Source: Methylococcaceae bacterium (GTDB lineage Bacteria; Pseudomonadota; Gammaproteobacteria; Methylococcales; Methylomonadaceae). From it: 13,689 nucleotides of DNA. Positions 7,139 to 12,380 of this stretch are shown one piece after another. The notes below the pieces were generated by a model. The model saw nothing but the letters and a program-made list of their open reading frames with translations. It was not told the DNA's origin and made no database searches. The position numbers were made by a program, and so were the translations under genes. Position 1 is the first letter of the stretch. Each line of letters begins with the position of its first letter. The stretch covers positions 1-13,689 of the forward strand of contig SXIZ01000115.1 of NCBI GenBank assembly GCA_005779525.1, written 5' to 3'.

Positions 7139-7705
7139 GTGTTAATTGCAGGCATTGATGAGGTGGGGCGCGGGTGTATTGCTGGCCCAGTCCTAGCAGC
7201 GGTGGTAGTGTTAGATCCCGCCAAACCCATTGCAGGTTTAACGGATTCTAAAAAACTGACGGCCATGCGCCGAGAACAGCTGGCGCTGGAAATCCGTGCG
7301 TCGGCATTATTTTGGTCTATAGGCCGCGCTGAAGCCAGTGAAATTGATCGCATCAATATTTTACAAGCCTCACTTTTGGCGATGCAGCGTGCATTTGCCT
7401 TATTAGCATTTTCCCCAGATCAAGTTTTAGTCGATGGTAATCGAGTGCCTTCATTGCCTTGTGCAGCGCAGGCCATCGTTAAAGGCGATTTGTTAATTCC
7501 TGAAATTTCAGCGGCATCCATTATAGCCAAGGTCGCAAGGGATCGCGAAATGCAGACCTTGGACTGTTTATGTCCTGGATATAGTTTCAATGTGCATAAA
7601 GCCTATCCCACCCAATTACATTTGCAAAAACTGCAGCAGTTAGGCGTATCTGCAGTGCATCGTAAATCCTTTGCACCCGTTAGGAAATACTTATGCACTA
7701 CTTAA
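7139..7705 (+). CDS. rnhB: Ribonuclease HII
   Basis: RNase HII cuts RNA in RNA-DNA hybrids and removes single ribonucleotides misincorporated in DNA. The 188-residue product shows the family blocks in order: IAGIDEVGRGCIAGPV with catalytic Asp7 and Glu8, LTDSKKL, VLVDGNRVP with Asp99, VKGDLLIPEISAASIIAKVARDREM with Asp117, then YSFNVHKAYPT and HRKSFAPV. The spacing between the two later Asp residues (18) equals that in E. coli. The GTG at 7139 is 12 bases after the lpxA stop and has no clear Shine-Dalgarno sequence, which fits translational coupling with lpxA. In E. coli lpxB lies between these two genes. Confidence 0.95.
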   Translation: MLIAGIDEVGRGCIAGPVLAAVVVLDPAKPIAGLTDSKKLTAMRREQLALEIRASALFWSIGRAEASEIDRINILQASLLAMQRAFALLAFSPDQVLVDGNRVPSLPCAAQAIVKGDLLIPEISAASIIAKVARDREMQTLDCLCPGYSFNVHKAYPTQLHLQKLQQLGVSAVHRKSFAPVRKYLCTT

Positions 7706-7750
7706 ATTCCACAAAATCTTTTATTGCTTAGCGTTTACAGGGAGTTCGAG

Positions 7751-8212
7751 GTGAATCAATTCAGTCGTAAAAATGAGCTGTTGGGCTGTTGGGTGATTAC
7801 CGGGCTGGCTGTATGCTTACTTGGGGTTTATCTTGCGGTGGCACTGATGTGGGGGGCAACATTTCAGACTGAATATAGCCTGCAAGAAGGCGATAGAATT
7901 TTGGTGCGCACTGTCTGTTATGCTTTGGCTATCATTGGGTTTCCCATGACGAATTTAATCAGACATATGCAGTTACGCCTAAATCAAACTATGCCAGGTG
8001 TACGCACGGCACAGCAGCGTTATCAAACCACCATTATAGTCTCCATGACTTTAGTGCAAAGCAATGCCTTGTTGGGGGTCATGTTGTACTGCCTTGGGGA
8101 TGGGCGCAATAGCCTTAGCATTTTACTTGGCATGTCCGGGTTAGCTATCTATCTCTATCGGCCCAAATATCCAGAATATCAAGCTATCAAAGTTGCCTTA
8201 GAGGCTGAGTAA
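7751..8212 (+). CDS. Unidentified four-helix inner-membrane protein
   Basis: I do not recognise this family. The GTG at 7751 is preceded by GGGAG at 7740-7744, a good ribosome site; a TTG at 7724 would add nine residues but is less well supported. The 153-residue product has a short polar N-terminus and four hydrophobic segments at about 11-34, 52-71, 93-115 and 119-137. A basic, Gln-rich loop (RHMQLRLNQTMPGVRTAQQRYQ) lies between helices 2 and 3, and a polar tail (RPKYPEYQAIKVALEAE) ends the chain. By the positive-inside rule the central loop and both ends would face the cytoplasm. It follows rnhB by 45 bases in the same direction and converges on the chemotaxis gene with only 8 bases between the stops and no terminator. 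Confidence 0.7.
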   Translation: MNQFSRKNELLGCWVITGLAVCLLGVYLAVALMWGATFQTEYSLQEGDRILVRTVCYALAIIGFPMTNLIRHMQLRLNQTMPGVRTAQQRYQTTIIVSMTLVQSNALLGVMLYCLGDGRNSLSILLGMSGLAIYLYRPKYPEYQAIKVALEAE

Positions 8213-8220
8213 ATAGAACC

Positions 8221-9873
8221 TTAATCCACTTTAAAGCGTTTGGTAAGCTCCCCTAAATGCTGTGCAATATGTTCTAATTTTTGTGCGGCAACCGCAGTTT
8301 GTGCGACAGAGACGCTATTTTGTTCTGCACCGCCTGCAATTTGTTCTACACGTTTTGAAATTTCTTTAGTAGCTAGCGTTTGTTCTCTGAGGGCACTACT
8401 AATATCCTGAACCACGACGACGACTTGCTGACCATTATGCTGAATATCAGAGACCGATTCCCCCGCGGAATTTGCTAAGCTGACGCCCTCGTTCACGCGT
8501 GCAACGCTCTCATTCATTTCTTTCACGGCACGTTGTGTGCCTATTTGGATACGTTGAATCATACTGGTGATTTCTTGCGTGGAGTTTGCAGTTCTTCCGG
8601 CGAGCGTTCTAACTTCATCTGCTACCACTGAAAATCCTCGGCCTTGTTCCCCAGCACGCGCAGCTTCAATTGCAGCATTTAGCGCTAATAAGTTAGTTTG
8701 ATCGGCAATACTTTTAATAACGTTGACAATGCTCGAAATTTGTTCGGATAGACCTTCCAACTCTTGAATCGTATTGGCAGTGGTATTGACGGCAGTTGCA
8801 ATCCGGTTTAATTCTGAAGTTGCATCATTAATGATCCGGCTACTTTTTTCCGATTGATTCGCGGAGGCTTGGGTAATTTCGCCCGCATGAATGGCGTGGT
8901 TTTCAACTTCAGTAATAGAGGCGCTTAGCTCCTCGATGGCTGCAGCCATGGTGGAGGCCGTGTGAGACTGCGAACTACTGATTTGTGAACTATGTTGGGC
9001 TGAATAGCTTAACTCAGAGGCGGAGCTGGTTAGGTTAATGATTTCATGGCGCACGGCAATAATGAGTTGCTGCAAGGAGTTGCGCATAGCTTCAATATGC
9101 TGCATCAGTTCCCCCAATTCATCGTGCGCTAATTTCGGCACGGGGCGCATAAAATTGCCTTGCGCGATGGAGGCCACGGCTTCACTGGTTTCATGCAAGG
9201 CAGTTTTAATATGATTTATAGTGCTGTAAAAAATTAAACTTGAGGCAATGCACCAGCCTATAAATAAAAATCCAAAAATCAAACTGGTGGTTGCAAAATT
9301 TGATTCCGCATTTTCATATTCTGATTTTGAGACGGCAGTTTGCAAGGCTAATAATTTATCCATTGCTTGGCTTGCTTCTTCTTGACTTTCCCGGCCTGCT
9401 TTTAAAAAATTGGCGATCACGGTGGGATTAAAATTATTGTGCTCAAGCTGTTCGAGGGTATCCATTAATTTGCCAACCCAAACTTTGCGTTTAAGGGTGA
9501 AATCTGCCGCTAGGACTTTTTCTTCCTCAGTGAGATAGGTTTGCATGTAACTTTGCCAAATTTCGTCAATTTTGGCTTTAGATTCGCGGACATTGCTGAT
9601 ATGCAAACTAATGGCATGTTCGTGCAGCAGGTGGGTACTACTGTCTGGATTGTGTTGAAAAGCTAACAAGGTTTCAATATAGTTATGTTGCATCAAATCA
9701 TTAACACGGCCTAAATCATATAACGGGATAGTTCTATCCAAATACACGGTTTTTAATGCATCGCGTCCTTGTTGTAAACCCACCAGACCTATGACGATTG
9801 AGCCGATAAATACGGAAGCCGAGAACGCTGCCATAATCACGAGACGATGAGAAATGCGTAGATTGTTAAACAT
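8221..9873 (-). CDS. Methyl-accepting chemotaxis protein
   Basis: A transmembrane chemoreceptor that would control CheA through CheW. The 550-residue product has a short cytoplasmic start, TM1 at about 12-33, a periplasmic region at about 34-193 that is mostly helical (four-helix-bundle type, opening with TIPLYDLGRVNDLMQHNYIE), TM2 at about 194-216, and a HAMP region near 217-270 (AQGNFMRPVPKLAHDELGELM). A long signalling coiled coil follows, with the highly conserved hairpin tip around 378-425 (IADQTNLLALNAAIEAARAG, then GFSVVADEVRTLAGRT). The C-terminus (LTKRFKVD) lacks the NWETF-type pentapeptide that tethers CheR. No other chemotaxis genes are visible. It lies 72 bases after the regulator on the same strand but has its own promoter candidate. 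The ligand cannot be inferred. Confidence 0.93.
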   Translation of the reverse strand: MFNNLRISHRLVIMAAFSASVFIGSIVIGLVGLQQGRDALKTVYLDRTIPLYDLGRVNDLMQHNYIETLLAFQHNPDSSTHLLHEHAISLHISNVRESKAKIDEIWQSYMQTYLTEEEKVLAADFTLKRKVWVGKLMDTLEQLEHNNFNPTVIANFLKAGRESQEEASQAMDKLLALQTAVSKSEYENAESNFATTSLIFGFLFIGWCIASSLIFYSTINHIKTALHETSEAVASIAQGNFMRPVPKLAHDELGELMQHIEAMRNSLQQLIIAVRHEIINLTSSASELSYSAQHSSQISSSQSHTASTMAAAIEELSASITEVENHAIHAGEITQASANQSEKSSRIINDATSELNRIATAVNTTANTIQELEGLSEQISSIVNVIKSIADQTNLLALNAAIEAARAGEQGRGFSVVADEVRTLAGRTANSTQEITSMIQRIQIGTQRAVKEMNESVARVNEGVSLANSAGESVSDIQHNGQQVVVVVQDISSALREQTLATKEISKRVEQIAGGAEQNSVSVAQTAVAAQKLEHIAQHLGELTKRFKVD

Positions 9874-9905
9874 GGTAATGTCCGATAAAGTAAATCTATC
9901 CCTCT

Positions 9906-9934
9906 AGTATAGTCAGAAATTTAAAAGCTGTTTA
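9906..9934 (-). promoter_or_regulatory. Candidate sigma70 promoter of the chemotaxis receptor gene
   Basis: On the minus strand TAAACA (plus positions 9929-9934) and TATACT (9906-9911) are 17 bases apart, matching the -35 and -10 boxes at 4/6 and 5/6 positions. The element lies within the 72-base gap after the regulator gene and about 30 bases before the receptor ATG. No sigma28-type flagellar promoter was seen. Confidence 0.45.
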
Positions 9935-9945
9935 ATCCCCTAAGT

Positions 9946-10551
9946 TCAAGTATGCTTAAACTGAAAAATACAAGCGCAGTCACCTTGTTGCATGCAGGCT
10001 TTTTGCTCTATGGGTTCTCCCAAGACGCTAGTCATCAGTGCTCGATCAAAGGCACAGAGCTCAGGATGTTGAGCGACTAAGTCATGATAAACACAATTAT
10101 AGGCTTGTATGCCGTCATCACAGGATTCGGCCTGGTATCCCAGAGCTTGCATTGCTTTGAGTAGCTCATGCTCTAAGTTTTGCTGCTGTGCCTGTTCTCT
10201 TAAAGAGCGACCCAGTTGTGTGCCTAGGTTTTCGATGAATTTCTCAAAGGCCGCTTGGCCTAGCTCGTCTTTTAGTGCAGTTAAAATGATATTAGAAAAC
10301 CAGGAATATTGTTTAGGAAACTGATTTAAGCCCGTGTCGGTGAGGACATAGTTACGGGCAGGGCGCCCTTTGGTCATATTTTGCCCATCGGCTTTGATAA
10401 GTGAATTGCGTTCTAACACAGCAAGATGCTGTTGAGTAGCGCTACGCGAGATTGCTAGACGCAAAGCTAAGTCTTCTATGCTTAAGCCTGATTTATTTTC
10501 TAGCAGCAATTGTAAAATCTGCTGCTGACGTGGGCCGCTGTCTGGGTTCAT
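9946..10551 (-). CDS. Winged-helix transcriptional regulator with C-terminal cysteines, SufR-like
   Basis: The 201-residue product begins with a winged helix-turn-helix at about 7-75 (LSIEDLALRLAISRSATQQHLAVLE recognition region, wing with KGRPARNYVLTDTG). A helical middle follows, then a cysteine-rich C-terminal half with Cys144, 153, 166, 186, 192 and 194. The pattern NCxYHDLVAQHPELC (Cys-x12-Cys) followed by further Cys near the end resembles SufR and related regulators, which bind a labile Fe-S cluster and lose or change DNA binding when it is damaged by O2, NO or iron loss. That a cluster is bound here is an inference. ATG at 10551 has GAGGG just upstream. The gene is divergent from the truncated hemoglobin, and the 285-base gap contains a perfect palindrome, so autoregulation and globin control are likely. 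Confidence 0.8.
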   Translation of the reverse strand: MNPDSGPRQQQILQLLLENKSGLSIEDLALRLAISRSATQQHLAVLERNSLIKADGQNMTKGRPARNYVLTDTGLNQFPKQYSWFSNIILTALKDELGQAAFEKFIENLGTQLGRSLREQAQQQNLEHELLKAMQALGYQAESCDDGIQAYNCVYHDLVAQHPELCAFDRALMTSVLGEPIEQKACMQQGDCACIFQFKHT

Positions 10552-10564
10552 GCTAACCCTCTAT

Positions 10565-10593
10565 ATTTAACGATTATTGGCGAGTACTTGCAA
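10565..10593 (-). promoter_or_regulatory. Candidate promoter of the SufR-like regulator gene
   Basis: On the minus strand TTGCAA (plus 10588-10593) and TTAAAT (10565-10570) are separated by 17 bases. Transcription would start close to the regulator's ribosome site. The large palindrome at 10621-10648 lies about 28 bases upstream of this -35 box. Confidence 0.45.
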
Positions 10594-10620
10594 CTGGGTT
10601 AAGTGTAAAAACTAAAGCTA

Positions 10621-10648
10621 ACTTTTGCAATAAAAATATTGCAAAAGT
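10621..10648. promoter_or_regulatory. Perfect 12+12 bp inverted repeat, candidate regulator operator
   Basis: ACTTTTGCAATA (10621-10632) and TATTGCAAAAGT (10637-10648) are perfect reverse complements around AAAA. There is no T-tract on either side, and the gap is between divergent genes, so it is not a terminator. It overlaps the -35 box, the whole spacer and the first base of the -10 box of the promoter at 10625-10653. This is the geometry expected for repression of the globin by a dimeric winged-helix protein, most simply the adjacent SufR-like regulator. Confidence 0.7.
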
Positions 10649-10653
10649 ATAGT
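10625..10653 (+). promoter_or_regulatory. Candidate promoter of the globin gene inside the palindrome
   Basis: TTGCAA (10625-10630) and TATAGT (10648-10653) are 17 bases apart (4/6 and 5/6 matches to sigma70 boxes). Transcription would begin near 10660 and leave a leader of about 177 bases before the globin ATG. Confidence 0.5.
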
Positions 10654-10691
10654 GTCGGGCCTAAACTATTATTTCTGGCCGCAAACAAGCG

Positions 10692-10720
10692 TTGGATCAC
10701 AAATTTTTCTTTTTTATAAG
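10692..10720 (+). promoter_or_regulatory. Alternative weaker promoter of the globin gene
   Basis: TTGGAT (10692-10697) and TATAAG (10715-10720) are 17 bases apart. It is outside the palindrome and could give unrepressed basal transcription. A third -10-like TATAAC lies at 10792-10797 without a good -35. Which is used cannot be decided from sequence. Confidence 0.25.
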
Positions 10721-10836
10721 CAATGGGTCTTGCTGGGAAATTGCGTGATGGTTTTCTAGATACTTTGAGTTCAAGCAATGCGCGCGCTGGGTATAACAAT
10801 AATTTTAAATTTTTTACCGCTTAGAGGAAGGGTGTT

Positions 10837-11220
10837 ATGACTGAAGAAACTGCAAATGTAACGTTATTTGAAGAAATTGGTGGGCAAGCTGCTGTCGATG
10901 CCGCCGTAGAACTGTTTTACAGAAAAGTTTTGGAAGACTATCGCATCAATCGTTTTTTTAGTAAAACCAATATGGAAGAGCAGATCGCTAAACAAAAAGC
11001 ATTTTTCACTATGGCATTTGGCGGACCGAACAATTACACGGGAGCCGATATGCGTAATGCTCATGCACGTTTAGTGAAAATGGGCTTAGATAACTCGCAT
11101 TTTGATGCGGTTATGGAGCATCTAGGCGCGACCCTGGTAGAGTTGAATGTTCCAGCTGAACTGATCGCCAAGGCCGCCGCCATTGCCGAAGGTGCGCGAA
11201 ATGATGTATTGGGCAAATAA
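10837..11220 (+). CDS. glbN: Group 1 truncated hemoglobin (TrHbN type)
   Basis: A small 2-over-2 heme globin of 127 residues. It matches the HbN group: LFEEIGGQAAVDAAVELFYRKVL at the N-terminus with Tyr28 at position B10, the KTNMEEQIAKQKAFF helix with Gln53 at the distal E11 site, the AFGGPNNYTG turn, and the proximal heme ligand His76 (F8) in MRNAHARL. Tyr B10 with Gln E11 is the distal pair that stabilises bound O2 in HbN proteins that oxidise nitric oxide to nitrate, so NO detoxification is the best guess; O2 or redox sensing is possible. A strong AGGAAGG site lies before the ATG. It is divergent from the SufR-like regulator and 252 bases before the SIR2-like gene. The name glbN follows the family. 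Confidence 0.93.
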   Translation: MTEETANVTLFEEIGGQAAVDAAVELFYRKVLEDYRINRFFSKTNMEEQIAKQKAFFTMAFGGPNNYTGADMRNAHARLVKMGLDNSHFDAVMEHLGATLVELNVPAELIAKAAAIAEGARNDVLGK

Positions 11221-11232
11221 ATAACAGTCCAT

Positions 11233-11266
11233 GATTCGGGTGTAAGTATGAATTTATGCCCGGATC
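11233..11266 (+). terminator. Possible terminator or 3' stem-loop after the globin gene
   Basis: The arms 11233-11245 and 11254-11266 can form a 13-bp stem (three G-U pairs) around an 8-base loop, starting 12 bases after the globin stop. The following bases (TTGTATAT) are a poor U-tract, so it may be a weak terminator or a stabilising 3' structure. Confidence 0.4.
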
Positions 11267-11420
11267 TTGTATATGTAGGTTGTTGACTTGTGTTGTTCGC
11301 AGTATGTTGTGCTAAACCTTACAAAAAATACCGATATATTCCGCACTCATTCTCTAATTTTACTGAGGCTACACCCTGAAATGACGTGGCCTGCAGCTTG
11401 CTGAAGTATTTTTAGAGTTT

Positions 11421-11448
11421 TTGGAGTGTTTCTTGCTTGCACTAGATA
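11421..11448 (+). promoter_or_regulatory. Weak candidate promoter of the SIR2-like gene
   Basis: TTGGAG (11421-11426) and TAGATA (11443-11448) are separated by 16 bases, just before the GGAG ribosome site at 11462-11465. The matches are modest; read-through from the globin is also possible. Confidence 0.25.
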
Positions 11449-11472
11449 ACATTAACCTAATGGAGTCTAGTC

Positions 11473-12324
11473 ATGTCCCATCCCGCATTTCAACTGATCC
11501 TAAGTGGCTTATTTAATAACGAGGTCGTACCTTACTTAGGGCCTGGTGTATTGTTTGATTCAGTTAGTAAGCTCAATGGTTTACCCATACCTGCTGATAG
11601 TAATAGTTTAATTTTAGCCATGAACGGTGGTAAACCTATGGCGCCCAAACTGATGTACGAATTTCCACGTGCTGCAATGAACCAAGAACTTAAACGTGGA
11701 CGCAATTTTCTGGGCCAGTTTTTAGACAAAACCTATAAAGACTCCAAATGGACGCGAGCTTCCATACATAATTGGTTGGCGGAATGGCGCCCACAGTATG
11801 TGGTCGATATCAATCGTGATACGCAACTGCAAGAAAGTTATGCCGACGAGGAGCATACCTTAATCGTTGGGTTGGCGCGTGTTATTGGTAATCATTACCG
11901 TTTTAAAATTTACCATTATGATGGACAAAACTATTTTGAAATTGAACAACAGCAGGTAAATCAGAGCTTACCGATCTTGTTCAAACCGATGGGAACACCG
12001 TTGCCGGAATCCAATTACGTCGCATCCGATGCGGATTATGTGGATTATATTTCTGAATTAATGGGTGGCTTTGCGATTCCTGATTTTCTCAAAGAGTACC
12101 GCAAAGGCAAAAAATATCTGCTGCTCGGTTTACCGTTAAACCGTGACTCAGAACGTATGGTGATGAGTGATATTATCTATGGTGCAGATGAACATAAGGG
12201 CTGGTTTTTGCGGAAAGATCCTACCCCCAAAGAAAAGCGTTACGCTGAACGTTTGGGGTTTGAGATTGTGGACGCGGATTGTCAAGATTTACTTGCCGTG
12301 ATACAAACACGTCTGGCGGCATAA
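11473..12324 (+). CDS. SIR2-like (SIR2_2-type) protein with altered active site
   Basis: The 283-residue product has the order of motifs of SIR2-like domains: a glycine-rich nucleotide loop VVPYLGPGVL (18-27), a segment YVVDINRDTQLQ (109-120) at the place of the Thr-Asn-Tyr-Asp motif, LFKPMGTPLPES followed by DADYVDYISELM (about 169-197) at the place of KxHGs...dY, and a terminal Rossmann strand KYLLLGLPLNRDSERM (214-229). The catalytic His of the Lys-x-His-Gly motif is Met173 here (KPMG), so ordinary NAD-dependent deacetylase activity is unlikely; binding of NAD or another nucleotide remains possible. There is no signal peptide or membrane helix. GGAG at good distance precedes the ATG. The gene follows the truncated hemoglobin in the same direction, suggesting a shared process. 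SIR2-like proteins also occur in phage defence, but no partner effector is visible. Confidence 0.75.
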   Translation: MSHPAFQLILSGLFNNEVVPYLGPGVLFDSVSKLNGLPIPADSNSLILAMNGGKPMAPKLMYEFPRAAMNQELKRGRNFLGQFLDKTYKDSKWTRASIHNWLAEWRPQYVVDINRDTQLQESYADEEHTLIVGLARVIGNHYRFKIYHYDGQNYFEIEQQQVNQSLPILFKPMGTPLPESNYVASDADYVDYISELMGGFAIPDFLKEYRKGKKYLLLGLPLNRDSERMVMSDIIYGADEHKGWFLRKDPTPKEKRYAERLGFEIVDADCQDLLAVIQTRLAA

Positions 12325-12332
12325 AATTTAAA

Positions 12333-12362
12333 TTGGAGAGTTTGTTCTAGCAAACTCTCCAA
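12333..12362. terminator. Bidirectional terminator between the SIR2-like gene and cysN
   Basis: TTGGAGAGTTTG (12333-12344) and CAAACTCTCCAA (12351-12362) form a perfect 12-bp stem around a 6-base loop, 8 bases after one stop codon and 18 bases from the other. AT-rich sequence on the left supplies a T-rich tail for minus-strand transcripts; the plus-strand tail (CTTTAG) is weaker. Confidence 0.75.
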
Positions 12363-12380
12363 CTTTAGTGAGCCACAGTC

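Noticed and set aside
10719..10744. Two alternative small hairpins (AGCAA/TTGCT and GCAAT/ATTGC) in the globin leader as a riboswitch
   Set aside because: The stems are only 5 bp and no known aptamer core is visible; chance pairing is likely.
11283..11308. TTGACT (11283-11288) with TATGTT (11303-11308) as a promoter of the SIR2-like gene
   Set aside because: The spacer is only 14 bases, and the start would leave a leader of about 160 bases.
11473..12324. Thoeris- or pAgo-type phage defence system built on the SIR2-like gene
   Set aside because: No TIR, Argonaute, helicase or other effector gene is adjacent, the catalytic His is absent, and the neighbours are metabolic.
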